A DNA stretch of 64,000 nucleotides from positions 74,932-138,931 of the forward strand of contig CAYPYN010000009.1 in NCBI GenBank assembly GCA_964415295.1. Reading direction: 5' to 3'. Source of the DNA: SB21 sp964415295. GTDB lineage: Bacteria; CLD3; SB21. Positions 44,289-53,029 of this stretch are shown one piece after another; position 1 is the first letter of the stretch; every line of letters starts with the position of its first letter. The notes under the pieces are model-generated. The model worked only from the letters and a program-made list of their open reading frames with translations. It had not been told where the DNA came from and searched no databases. Both the position numbers and the translations under genes were made by a program.

Positions 44289-46448
44289 ATGCGATTTTGG
44301 GCAATGTTTTTGTGGGGAATGGGCTTTGTATGGCTGACACTGCCTCCGTCATCGGTTCAGGCAAATCCGGAAATGTCCTTTGGCTCTGAGCGGCCAGCTA
44401 ATGTCCCGGATTCCTCGGCGTATTACAAGCAAAAAGCAGTCATTGAGCTCAGAAGTTATGAAAATATGTCCGGTGCGCTGAGGATCTTCTCTAAAATATT
44501 CGGAGACAACCTGAAACGTTCGTCGCAGTACCTTGGCAAAGTGCTAAAGAGCAATCCGGACGATATCGAAGGACTTTTTCTGAACGGAATGCTGCAGAGG
44601 TTTGAAGGAAAGTACCGCGAATCCGAAGCTTCTTTTAAGAGGGTAATAGCAAAGGACGATCGTTTTAGCGCATTCAACATGCCTAATGTGTGGCTTCAGC
44701 TTGGGGTGACGTATAAAGAAATGAGTGAATACGATCTCGCCATTGACGCTTTTAAGCAAGGCGCTCTCATCGACCTTACGGACACATATCCTTTGATTCA
44801 ATTATCCACCGTATTCATGGAGATTGGCAAAGATGAGGAAGCCTGCGAAGCGTTTTACGGCGGCCTCAATGACATAAGGGATTCATCCAAGATCGAAAAA
44901 GTATTTATAGACTGTAAGGAGATCGCCGCACCACAGGAGATCAAGGTCTGGGAATCCCTTCAGACCAATCATGAGAAACTGGACTATCTCAAGACATTTT
45001 GGAAAAGAAGGGACCCAAATCCCATCGATCCGGTGAACCAAAGACTGGTGGAACATTATAAACGACTCAATTTCGCCCGGCAGACTTACAGCAAAGCCTA
45101 TGCTCCTTGGTACGACGACCGCGGCGCGGTATACATAAAACTCGGAAAACCGGAAAAAGTGTTTTTTGGCCGGCCCAGACAGAACATCCGGGAGAACGAA
45201 TCCTGGTTTTACGACAATATCAAGGCAGGATTGTATTTCGATTTTGTCGAGTCATTCGGAACCTACCGCCTGACCAATCTGTTTGATGCCGTGGAACAAA
45301 GTGCAACCATTGACGACATTGTTGAGATGTTCAATGAGAGATCCAGCTACAATCCTTATTATCAGAGAATGGCTTTGAAGATCAGGACTCAGGCGGACGT
45401 CGAACAGCAGAGAGCGGAAGAACAAATGCTGAATCGCTCGGGAGGATTGATCGGAATCGGTCCTTTGATCGATCAGATGGCGCGTGCGCGGAACGCCGCG
45501 GGCGTCCTCCAAGCGAACGATTACCAGCAAGATAACACGTTTAATCTGACGTATGCGAACCGTCAGAACTTCATCTTTGATGTCGGAGCACCGCACCTGC
45601 CGATCAATTGCAATTTTGCTTCGTTCAGGTCCGGCAACAAGACTTCCCGTCTCGAATTTTACTACGCCGTGCCCTTTAATCAGCTTAATTTTGTTCCAAG
45701 TATTTCTGAGACCAATAAGTTTTCCACGGCGTTGTCGCTGAATATGACCTTGTTCGATCTCAAGTACGACGAAGTAAAGAAAGTCGAGAGAAGTTTTGAT
45801 ATTTCGGCGGGCGGTAATGAGATCAGCTCGCTCTTTTACGTTGATCAGCTCGATCACGACATACCTCCCGGAAAATATGTGGCTGCCCTCGAGATCCGCA
45901 ATAACGAGAAAGACAAGGTGGGCATTTATCAGTTCGTAATATCGGTGCGCGATTATTCGGCGGACACACTGACCGTCAGCGATATCGAGATCGCCCAGTA
46001 CGTTGATAATACGATTTCCAAAGAGAAGTTTGTTAAACCAAAATCCACTCTTAAAGTCGTGCCCAATCCGGCGGCGGGTATTATAAAAACGAAGCCTTTG
46101 ACCGTGTATTACGAAATCTATAATCTTACGGTGAATAACGAAGGAAAGAGCTCGTATCAGATTTCCTATTCCATAAAGATGGCGGATAATCCGAATTTTA
46201 TGGGAAAAATCACGGGCGTTTTCAGCGGCAAAAAGGAAGCTTCCACTTCATCGGTCACCGTCAAGGAAGGAAAGTCGACAACGGAAAAAGAATATATCGG
46301 ATTTGATATCAGCGAATTACCGACCGGTGTGGCCACGCTCGAGATCAAAGTCAAAGACCTGCTGTCCGGGAAAGAATCAAGCAGTGTGATCAATCTGACG
46401 GTGCAGGAAGAAGTGAAGAAAAAAGAAGAAGAACCGGCCAAAAAGTAG
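44289..46448 (+). CDS. Exported TPR protein with GWxTD-like domain
   Basis: 719 residues with a signal peptide (about 1-25). TPR-like helices fill about 60-200. From about 235 comes the block 'FWKRRDPNPIDPVNQR...YYKRLNFA' style helix and then 'PWYDDRGAVYIKLGKPEKV', which aligns with the 'GWxTDRGxVYIxxGxPD' signature of GWxTD proteins. Here the first Gly is Pro and the Thr is Asp. The second half is beta-rich and ends in a Lys/Glu tail. The family is confined mostly to FCB and Acidobacteria-like phyla and has no known function. AAGGAG lies about 6 nt before the ATG. It is divergent from mtnA across 238 bp. Confidence 0.75.
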   Translation: MRFWAMFLWGMGFVWLTLPPSSVQANPEMSFGSERPANVPDSSAYYKQKAVIELRSYENMSGALRIFSKIFGDNLKRSSQYLGKVLKSNPDDIEGLFLNGMLQRFEGKYRESEASFKRVIAKDDRFSAFNMPNVWLQLGVTYKEMSEYDLAIDAFKQGALIDLTDTYPLIQLSTVFMEIGKDEEACEAFYGGLNDIRDSSKIEKVFIDCKEIAAPQEIKVWESLQTNHEKLDYLKTFWKRRDPNPIDPVNQRLVEHYKRLNFARQTYSKAYAPWYDDRGAVYIKLGKPEKVFFGRPRQNIRENESWFYDNIKAGLYFDFVESFGTYRLTNLFDAVEQSATIDDIVEMFNERSSYNPYYQRMALKIRTQADVEQQRAEEQMLNRSGGLIGIGPLIDQMARARNAAGVLQANDYQQDNTFNLTYANRQNFIFDVGAPHLPINCNFASFRSGNKTSRLEFYYAVPFNQLNFVPSISETNKFSTALSLNMTLFDLKYDEVKKVERSFDISAGGNEISSLFYVDQLDHDIPPGKYVAALEIRNNEKDKVGIYQFVISVRDYSADTLTVSDIEIAQYVDNTISKEKFVKPKSTLKVVPNPAAGIIKTKPLTVYYEIYNLTVNNEGKSSYQISYSIKMADNPNFMGKITGVFSGKKEASTSSVTVKEGKSTTEKEYIGFDISELPTGVATLEIKVKDLLSGKESSSVINLTVQEEVKKKEEEPAKK

Positions 46449-46466
46449 GATCGTTCAATCATCAGA

Positions 46467-47420
46467 ATGAGAGTTCTTTTCCATATAGCATTATTTTGTT
46501 TCATACTGTGTGCGATGACTATTCCGGTACGGGCTGGTTCGGACCGGGAGACCGAGGAAACAGGGCCAACAGTGAAGAACGCAAGGCGTTTTCACAAGGA
46601 ATCGCTTTTGAAAGTGTCCGGAACTGATGAGCCAATGCTTTACGGCCACCCGAGTGACGAAAACAGGCGTCCGCAAAAGTCCGTGTGGAAAGGCATGGCG
46701 CTATCGCTGATCTTGCCGGGAACCGGAGAATGGTATGCGCAGAACGGAAAGGAGAGCCTGATCAAAGGGATCGGTTTCTTTGCCGCAGAAATAACCGGCG
46801 CACTTGTCTATCTCCATTACAAGAACAAAGGAAAACGGTTCGAAAACAAGTATGAGAAATTTGCCGACCGGAACTGGGATGTCGACAAGTATCTCGCCTT
46901 TCTGGAAACTTCGCTTGTCAGTGATCCCGATTTTGAGATAGCGTCCGGAGATCTCGGCCGCAAAAGCACAGGGATCAATTATACACTTCTGGTGCAGGCA
47001 GAGAATGAATGGGCCGAGAATTCCGGTGTGTCCGTACATCATCTTTTTGAAAATACCCGTCAGCAGTATTACGAGATGATTTACAAATATCCCGAGCAGT
47101 TCGCGTTGGGATGGGCGGATATTCCATCCGATCATACCGTACCTTACCCCAACACGGGATATACGCGATCCAACCTCACATCCATGATGGCCGATTACCG
47201 CAATTTGAGGTTCAAAAGCAACGATTATCTCAGCACTGCACGAGGCATGACGGGAGTCATTATGATCAATCATCTGCTTAGCATGGCCGATGCGGCCTGG
47301 ACGGTTAAAAAGAGGAACTCGGCCGACGACATAAAAAAAGTGACTCTGAGTCTGAGGATTGAACAACATTTTCATTATAATACGTTAATGACCATGCCTA
47401 CGTTAAGGCTTACTTATTAA
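46467..47420 (+). CDS. Exported or membrane protein with DUF5683-like core
   Basis: 317 residues. A signal peptide covers about 1-24. The core 'SLILPGTGEWYAQNGKESLIKGIGFF' (as two short segments) plus a hydrophobic helix resembles DUF5683 and related 'LLPGxGQxY' proteins, where two helices form a hairpin. A mostly helical soluble part follows and a second hydrophobic segment at about 260-275 ('GVIMINHLLSMADAAW') recalls the end of that domain. The chain ends in a beta-strand that could sit in the outer membrane. Function unknown. It follows the GWxTD-like gene by 18 nt, so they are probably co-expressed. Confidence 0.65.
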   Translation: MRVLFHIALFCFILCAMTIPVRAGSDRETEETGPTVKNARRFHKESLLKVSGTDEPMLYGHPSDENRRPQKSVWKGMALSLILPGTGEWYAQNGKESLIKGIGFFAAEITGALVYLHYKNKGKRFENKYEKFADRNWDVDKYLAFLETSLVSDPDFEIASGDLGRKSTGINYTLLVQAENEWAENSGVSVHHLFENTRQQYYEMIYKYPEQFALGWADIPSDHTVPYPNTGYTRSNLTSMMADYRNLRFKSNDYLSTARGMTGVIMINHLLSMADAAWTVKKRNSADDIKKVTLSLRIEQHFHYNTLMTMPTLRLTY

Positions 47421-47437
47421 AATATCCGAGGAATATT

Positions 47438-47899
47438 ATGACTATTGAAGGAAAGCTTTCGGCACAAAACCATAAATACGCCATCATTGTAAGCCGGTTC
47501 AACTCGTTCATCACGGATAAGCTGTTTGAAGGCGCGGTGGACTGCATCGTTCGTCATGACGGCCATGCGGATCATATCGATTTGATCCGAGTACCCGGAT
47601 CCTTCGAGATACCGCTTACAGCGATGAAAGCGGCGCAGACAAAGAAATACGATGCCGTGATCTGTCTTGGCGCTGTTATTCGCGGAAAGACCGCGCATTT
47701 CGACTACGTGGCGGGTGAAGCCGCCAAAGGTATAGGACAGGTTGGGCTGCAGACAGGCGTACCGACTATTTTCGGCGTTCTGACCTGTGACAATCTGGAA
47801 GAGGCGATCGAACGCGCCGGTTCCAAGAGCGGCAATAAAGGCTGGGATGCCGCCATGACGGCGATTGAAATGGTCAATCTTTTGAAGCAAATAAAGTAA
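47438..47899 (+). CDS. ribH: 6,7-dimethyl-8-ribityllumazine synthase
   Basis: 153 residues, the normal length. It condenses the pyrimidine intermediate with dihydroxybutanone phosphate in riboflavin synthesis. Motifs: 'IIVSRFNSFITDKLFEGAVD', 'RVPGSFEIPLTA', 'CLGAVIRGKTAHFDYV' with the catalytic His, and 'VPTIFGVLTCDNLEEAIERAG' at the end. The normal reading 'GVLT' is present. Other rib genes are not in the window. GAGGAA precedes the ATG. It lies 17 nt after the membrane protein gene and 37 nt before recN. Confidence 0.95.
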   Translation: MTIEGKLSAQNHKYAIIVSRFNSFITDKLFEGAVDCIVRHDGHADHIDLIRVPGSFEIPLTAMKAAQTKKYDAVICLGAVIRGKTAHFDYVAGEAAKGIGQVGLQTGVPTIFGVLTCDNLEEAIERAGSKSGNKGWDAAMTAIEMVNLLKQIK

Positions 47900-47936
47900 T
47901 CTTCACTCCAAAGCCCGCGGTCATTACATACCAGAC

Positions 47937-49634
47937 ATGTTAAAATCGCTCAGCATAAAGAACTTTGCACTGATCGAAGAGGCCGAGATACATTTTGAAA
48001 GAGGTCTCAATATCATCACCGGCGAAACCGGCGCAGGGAAGTCCATCCTGCTCGGCGCGCTTTCGATGGTTTTGGGGGAACGGGCTTCTACGGAAAATAT
48101 CCGAACGGGCGCCGAAAAATCGGTGATCGAAGGGATCTTCACAGTCAAACCGGCCGTAGCGCAATTGCTCAAAGAAAATGAAATCGAGATCACCGGCGAT
48201 GAGATACTGATCCGCCGGGAACTCTCGCTGAAGGGACAAAACCGTTGCTTTGTAAACGATAACCTGATCTCTTCGTCACTGCTGAAATCCATCGGAGACT
48301 ACTTGGTCGACCTGCACGGCCAACACGACCACCAGTCCCTCCTTCGCCAGGAGATTCACGTCGATATCCTCGATGCCTTCGCACATCTGGGCTCCGCTGT
48401 GGATAAGGTGCGGCTGCAGTTCAAGAAAATGACGGAACTGAAAAACAAAATAGCCGATCTGGAACAGCATAAGGAATCCTACGCCGAGAAAAGGGAAGTT
48501 TTCGCCTTTCAGCTGAAAGAGATCACGGACGTTTCGCCGGAGATCGATGAGGACACGCGCCTTCTGCAGGAAGAGAAGATATTCGCCAATTCCGAAAAAC
48601 TGTTCGACCTGACCAAAAGGATCTACGATGCGCTGTACGATGCAGAGCATTCTACGGTTGATCTTCTCAGCGAGGCGCACAAGGATCTGGAAGAAGTGAA
48701 GAAGGTGGATGAACGGTTTAATGAAATTACCGCGCAGTTCGTCACCGCGAAGATCACTTTGGAAGAAGTGGCCCGCTGGATCGGCGATTATCATCAAAAG
48801 ATCACGTTTGAACCCGAACGTTTGGAGGAGATACGTGCGCGCATTACCGCCATCCAAAGGCTGAAGAAGAAATACGGAACGATAGAAGCCATTCTGGCGA
48901 AGAAGGCGGAGATCGAGGAGTCGCTGAACCTGTCGGAGAATTTTGATTTTGAGCTCAACAAACTTCGCAAGCAATTTGATGTCGAGATCGAGGCCTATGT
49001 CAAATTGTGCGCTTCTTTGACCGAACAACGGAAGAAGTTCGCTCAGGAGCTCGATAAGAAAGTTGTCACCCAGATGAAAAATCTCGGGATGGACCATGCT
49101 CAGTTTAAGACCGAGATCCGATATCAGGAACAAGCGGATAGTTTCGTCAAGATCGGAAGTCAGCCTGTGGCGGCTGCGGCAAGCGGGCTGGATTGGGTGG
49201 AATTCATGATCTCGGCCAATTTAGGTGAATCGTTGAAGCCGCTTGTCAAGGTAGCATCCGGCGGGGAGGTTTCCCGGATCATGTTGAGCCTCAAATCGGC
49301 GTTGGCTGGGTCCGACCAGATCCCAACGCTGATTTTTGATGAAATTGACGTGGGAATTTCCGGGCGCATCGCTCAGGCGGTTGGAAAAGCGCTCCACACG
49401 CTGGCACAAGCCCATCAAACCATCTGTATCACACATTTACCCCAGATTGCCGGGTTTTCCCAGACCCATTTCGCCGTGGAAAAGCGGTTTACTAAAGGAA
49501 GGACCATTACCGAGATCCGTAAACTCGACCAGAACGACAAGATAAGGGAGGTTGCTAAACTCCTTGGCGGCGAAGAGATAACCGATACGACGCTGAAAAA
49601 CGCGCGGGAACTTGTTGCGACATTAACTAACTGA
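47937..49634 (+). CDS. recN: DNA repair protein RecN
   Basis: 565-residue SMC-like ATPase acting in double-strand-break repair. Walker A is 'GETGAGKS' at 29-36, right after 'LKSLSIKNFALIEEAEI', the typical start. A long coiled coil covers about 150-370. The signature and Walker B lie near 440-480 ('VASGGEVSRIMLSLKSAL', 'LIFDEIDVGISGRIAQAVG'), and 'TICITHLPQIAGFS' follows. No clear ribosome binding site precedes the ATG. The stop lies 22 nt before the selenocysteine-containing selD start. Confidence 0.95.
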   Translation: MLKSLSIKNFALIEEAEIHFERGLNIITGETGAGKSILLGALSMVLGERASTENIRTGAEKSVIEGIFTVKPAVAQLLKENEIEITGDEILIRRELSLKGQNRCFVNDNLISSSLLKSIGDYLVDLHGQHDHQSLLRQEIHVDILDAFAHLGSAVDKVRLQFKKMTELKNKIADLEQHKESYAEKREVFAFQLKEITDVSPEIDEDTRLLQEEKIFANSEKLFDLTKRIYDALYDAEHSTVDLLSEAHKDLEEVKKVDERFNEITAQFVTAKITLEEVARWIGDYHQKITFEPERLEEIRARITAIQRLKKKYGTIEAILAKKAEIEESLNLSENFDFELNKLRKQFDVEIEAYVKLCASLTEQRKKFAQELDKKVVTQMKNLGMDHAQFKTEIRYQEQADSFVKIGSQPVAAAASGLDWVEFMISANLGESLKPLVKVASGGEVSRIMLSLKSALAGSDQIPTLIFDEIDVGISGRIAQAVGKALHTLAQAHQTICITHLPQIAGFSQTHFAVEKRFTKGRTITEIRKLDQNDKIREVAKLLGGEEITDTTLKNARELVATLTN

Positions 49635-49656
49635 TATCACTTAATTTACATTGAGC

Positions 49657-50697
49657 ATGGAAAAGATCCGTTTGACACAAACGGTCGAATGCGCTGGTTG
49701 AGCCTCTAAGATGAGTCCTCAGGATCTGAGGACCGTTTTGGCAGGTCTGCCGAAATTCGACGATAAGAACCTATTGGTTGGGATGGAAACATCCGACGAT
49801 GCCGGCGTGTATCGGTTAGACGACCATACAGCCCTCATCCAGACGGTGGATTTCTTCACGCCGATCGTGGATGATCCGTATGTGTTCGGGCAAATTGCCG
49901 CCGCGAACGCGTTATCGGACATCTACGCCATGGGCGGTAGGCCACTCACAGCCATGAATATCGTCTGTTTTCCAAAGAAGGACCTCCCGATATCGGTTTT
50001 AGAGGGTATTTTACAGGGAGGAGCTGAGAGGATCAAAGCGTCCGGGGCTGTGTTGGCCGGCGGGCATTCCATCGAGGACAAAGAGATCAAATATGGTTTG
50101 GCTGTCACGGGCATTATTTCACCGAAAAACATAAAAACCAATACGAATGCCAAGCCGGGTGATGCGCTTATCCTGACAAAACCAATCGGCACGGGAGTCA
50201 TCGCGACTGCGATAAAGAAAGGCGGGGCATCCGAGGCGGACATTAAGGAAATCTGCGGGTCCATGCTCCGGCTCAATGACAAAGCCGCGGAACTCATGGT
50301 TGAAATGGGAGCACATGCGGCAACGGATATTACAGGTTTTGGACTTCTTGGACACGCGTATGAAATGGCCACCGGCAGCAAGGTTGATCTGAATATCGTA
50401 ACAAAACAAATACCGTTATTTACGAATGCCGGGCGATTTGCATCTGATGAAAAGTATTTGACAAAAGGAAACAAGTTAAATCGACAATTAACAGAAGATA
50501 GCATTACATATACTAAGAAATTAGATGATCCTATCGACAGACTGCTGTACGACGCTCAAACCTCGGGCGGATTGCTGATTTCGATAGAAAATTCCAAAGC
50601 TGATCTGCTCTTGTCCCGTTTGAGGAGTGCCGGAGATGCATCCGCCTCAATAATTGGGCATGTAAAGGCCGGCAGCGGGCGAATAATCCTGGAGTGA
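49657..50697 (+). CDS. selD: Selenide,water dikinase SelD, itself a selenoprotein (UGA at residue 15)
   Basis: 346 residues if read through one UGA. SelD makes selenophosphate from selenide and ATP for selenocysteine tRNA and selenouridine. The conventional start (ATG at 49711) lacks the catalytic N-terminus. An in-frame ATG at 49657 restores it: 'MEKIRLTQTVECAGUASK', where U is TGA at 49699-49701, exactly where E. coli SelD has catalytic Cys17, and Lys18 matches its essential Lys20. A perfect hairpin stands behind the UGA (separate entry). The rest is complete: 'ETSDDAGVYRL', 'ANALSDIYAMGG', 'LAGGHSIEDKEIKYGLAVTG' and 'TDITGFGLLGHAYEMA'. No selA, selB or tRNA-Sec lies in this window. It overlaps no neighbour; a DUF1684 lipoprotein gene follows. 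Confidence 0.9.
49715..49733 (+). promoter_or_regulatory. Bacterial SECIS-like hairpin in selD
   Basis: A 7-bp perfect stem (GTCCTCA at 49715-49721, TGAGGAC at 49727-49733) closes a 5-nt loop GGATC whose first two bases are GG. The loop begins 20 nt after the UGA codon. Known bacterial SECIS elements have a short apical loop with a G among its first two bases, about 16-37 nt after the UGA, which SelB recognises. All these conditions are met. Confidence 0.8.
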
Positions 50698-50702
50698 GAA
50701 GA

Positions 50703-51335
50703 ATGACAAAGATTTGTCTCTTCATATTGGTATCCTTTTGTGCCTTTTCCTGCGACAATACTGGTCCTAAACCGACCAAAGAAGAGTTGGTTTCCATCGA
50801 AATGACAGTCAGCAAGGATCGGGTAGATAAAGACGCGTATTTCCAATCCGGCGATTCGCCGCTCAATGATTCGCTCAAATCGATTTTCCATGGTCTCGAA
50901 TACTTTCCTTTCGATCCGGCTTACGTATTCAAGGTGAGGTTGAACGTATACGACAATCCTCGTGAAGTCGACATGCCGACATCGAAGGGTAAGATCAAAC
51001 ATTATGTGGAGTACGGGTATTTCGAATTCGAACTGGGCGGCCGGCAAAAGCTCAATGTATTCCGGCCAAAGCCAGCGTTGGAGGGGCATGCCGATTATCT
51101 CTTTCTGCCGTTCAAAGACGCTACAACAGGATCAGAGACTTATCCGGCCGGACGTTACATGGAAATGGACCTCAACGAGTCGGCCGAATACTATATCCTC
51201 GACTTTAATACAGCCTACAATCCATGGTGTGCATACAATACTGAGAAATTCAATTGTCCTTATCCGCCGAAAGAGAATACGCTGAACGTACCTGTTCGCG
51301 CAGGTGAAAAGAAGTTCGGCCTGGGCGGGCATTGA
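50703..51335 (+). CDS. DUF1684-family lipoprotein
   Basis: 210 residues. A lipoprotein signal 'MTKICLFILVSFCAFSC' ends in a lipobox cysteine at residue 17. The body follows DUF1684: 'SPLNDSLKSIFHGLEYFPFDP', 'YVEYGYFEFELGG', 'YLFLPFKDATTGSETYPAGRY', and 'ILDFNTAYNPWCAYNTEKFNCPYPP' then 'NTLNVPVRAGEK' (separate strands of one domain). The family is common in Bacteroidetes and Actinobacteria and has no known function. The ATG at 50703 is chosen for its GGAG at 8 nt; a GTG at 50694 would overlap the selD stop. Confidence 0.85.
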   Translation: MTKICLFILVSFCAFSCDNTGPKPTKEELVSIEMTVSKDRVDKDAYFQSGDSPLNDSLKSIFHGLEYFPFDPAYVFKVRLNVYDNPREVDMPTSKGKIKHYVEYGYFEFELGGRQKLNVFRPKPALEGHADYLFLPFKDATTGSETYPAGRYMEMDLNESAEYYILDFNTAYNPWCAYNTEKFNCPYPPKENTLNVPVRAGEKKFGLGGH

Positions 51336-51427
51336 TCGTTGGGTTGCGACTAAGAAGAAATAGTCCCCGAGCCGCCGCGCTAGCACGTCGGCACGGGTTA
51401 CGTTTATCATAAACAAAGGAGAGCTGA

Positions 51428-52342
51428 GTGAGAATCTTACTGGCATTACTGGTCATCTGCGGCACCCAAGTATGCGCGCAGGGCAAAGTTGGCATGGATA
51501 CGAAGAAGACGGTTGTGGCCGTTTTGCCGATGGATGCGATCGTTCTAAACACCACCGGTGACAGTTCCGGTCTGTTTCAGGACAAAACCTCTGTCGGGGC
51601 GTTTGCCGAATCGGCCACGCAGAAGATCGTAACAGCGCTGGTGAATACGAAACGGGTCAAGGTCATTGAACGTTCCGCGCTGGACGCCATATTAAAAGAA
51701 CAGGATTTCCAGCTGGGTGATTTTTCGAAAACGGACGGCAGCGTGAAGATTGGGGAATTAGCCGGAGCGGAGTATATCCTGCAGGGACAACTGCAGCAGG
51801 TATCGGTTTCGCCTGTTACGGAAACGGATGTCCATGGACAACCGACGAACGAACCGGCATTTACGGCCACTGTGGAATTCAATTTGAGACTGATCAGCGT
51901 TTCCACCGGCGAGATCACGGCGAGCAAAGGATTCAGCGGCAGTCTCGGTTTTATGACACGCAAGACGCCGGCGGAAGCGGCCAATACTGCCCTTGATTAT
52001 GCGGTTCAAAAAGCGGGTGAAACTTTGAAACTGGCGTTCCCGGCGGAAGGATATATACTGGAGATTAAGAAGGGCAAGAAGGGTGAAATCAAAGCGGTGA
52101 CTATCACTTGCGGCAAAGATCTTGGTGTGAAAAAGGAGGACGTCTTCCGCGTCTATATGGAAACCGATGTCGAACTTGAGGGCCGGACGGTAAAAAGAAG
52201 TACGGATGTCGGCAAAGTGGCCGTCGTAAAACTGGAGCAAGACGGTCTTTTTGCCACTTGTGAGGTGGAAAAAGGTGAAAAACAGATCGCCGAGAAATTC
52301 GCCGCCGGGGTGAAGTTGAAGGTGGTTCAGGTGAAGAAGTAA
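51428..52342 (+). CDS. CsgG/LpoB-like exported protein
   Basis: 304 residues. A signal peptide covers about 1-18 (ending 'VCAQ'); there is no lipobox, so unlike CsgG it is not lipidated. The N-terminal 160 residues fit the CsgG fold: 'VAVLPMDAI', 'IVTALVNTKRVKVIERSALDAILKEQ' as helix and strand, 'IGELAGAEYILQGQL', and 'FNLRLISVSTGEITASKGFSG'. The C-terminal part is a separate beta domain (about 205-300). CsgG is the curli secretion pore and LpoB a cell-wall regulator; neither set of partners is nearby, so the role is open. The start is GTG with AAGGAG upstream, next to a 13-bp palindrome (51402-51414) that could be an operator. Confidence 0.75.
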   Translation: MRILLALLVICGTQVCAQGKVGMDTKKTVVAVLPMDAIVLNTTGDSSGLFQDKTSVGAFAESATQKIVTALVNTKRVKVIERSALDAILKEQDFQLGDFSKTDGSVKIGELAGAEYILQGQLQQVSVSPVTETDVHGQPTNEPAFTATVEFNLRLISVSTGEITASKGFSGSLGFMTRKTPAEAANTALDYAVQKAGETLKLAFPAEGYILEIKKGKKGEIKAVTITCGKDLGVKKEDVFRVYMETDVELEGRTVKRSTDVGKVAVVKLEQDGLFATCEVEKGEKQIAEKFAAGVKLKVVQVKK

Positions 52343-52397
52343 GAAATTCCCCCAACTACCTTCAAGATTGGGAGTGGTTTGTACTAACTCGTACTAG

Positions 52398-52837
52398 TCC
52401 CCCTTGAAAAGGGGGATGTAGGGGGATTGAAAACAGTTATTACTATGACGCGACTGTTTTATAACAAGAATCTCAAGTCGTTATCCAAAGAATTACGCGC
52501 CCATTCGACGTTAGGTGAGGTCACACTTTGGAAGTATCTACGGGCAAAGCAGGTCTGCGGAATGCAATTCAACCGCCAGAAGCCCATTGGCAATTACATT
52601 GTCGATTTTTACTGCAAGAAGGCGTGTCTTGTCATTGAAATCGATGGATATTCCCACAGTTTTTCACAAAAACGAAAAAGAGACATGACTCGACAAAGAT
52701 TTCTTGAAAAGATGAATTTGACTGTTCTTAGGTTCTCTGAAACAGAAGTTCTCAAAGAAATCGATCAGGTTCTAAAAGTGATAGAGAGTTTTCTTGTGAA
52801 GAAGACCAATCCCCCTAACCCCCTTTAAAAAGGGGGA
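52398..52837. mobile_element. 440-bp element: DUF559 gene between inverted terminal repeats
   Basis: The left end (52398-52429) and the right end (52807-52837) are inverted copies of one another. Each has TCCCCC, a short A/T spacer, GGGGG, a 2-4 nt spacer and then GGGGGATTG, matching at about 27 of 31 positions. The single gene inside fills almost the whole interior, and its last seven codons and stop lie in the right repeat. I see no clear target-site duplication. Solo copies of the same end sequence occur at 54756-54786, 58848-58874 and 59967-60008. Confidence 0.6.
52445..52828 (+). CDS. DUF559 (Vsr-like endonuclease fold) protein
   Basis: 127 residues. The DUF559 pattern is complete: 'LRAHSTLGEVTLWKYLRAKQ', 'MQFNRQKPIGNYIVDFYC', 'CLVIEIDGYSH' and 'VLRFSETEVL'. 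The fold is that of very-short-patch-repair endonucleases; the Asp of 'VDFY' and the Glu-x-Asp of 'IEIDG' are the predicted metal ligands. Its biochemical activity is, as far as I know, not established. The ATG at 52445 gives the standard family start ('MTRLFYNK'); a TTG at 52427 inside the left repeat is unlikely. The C-terminus 'TNPPNPL' and the stop codon come from the right inverted repeat. Confidence 0.82.
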   Translation: MTRLFYNKNLKSLSKELRAHSTLGEVTLWKYLRAKQVCGMQFNRQKPIGNYIVDFYCKKACLVIEIDGYSHSFSQKRKRDMTRQRFLEKMNLTVLRFSETEVLKEIDQVLKVIESFLVKKTNPPNPL

Positions 52838-53029
52838 ATAGTATGAGCCAGGTTCAATCGGCCCTCCTTGAATATATGTGGATTCAGGGGTATTGAAAAA
52901 GCTGCCCCGCGTCACCATGCTCACATAAGAGCGTCTCTTCTAAATTAATCAAAAACATGACCGAAGTCATTGACTGCTAACCACGCGGAAAGTACATTAC
53001 GTACTGTCCATCTGTAATAAGGAGGTACC

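Noticed and set aside
46701..47375. 224-codon antisense frame
   Set aside because: Shadow of the plus-strand membrane-protein gene, no motif.
52398..52429. C5...G5 palindromes read as transcription terminators
   Set aside because: No T-tract follows the hairpins on either strand, and the same sequence occurs as inverted gene-flanking ends.
52385..52850. Target-site duplication around the DUF559 element
   Set aside because: The bases left (ACTAG) and right (ATAGT) of the element share at most three positions in register, too little to claim a duplication.
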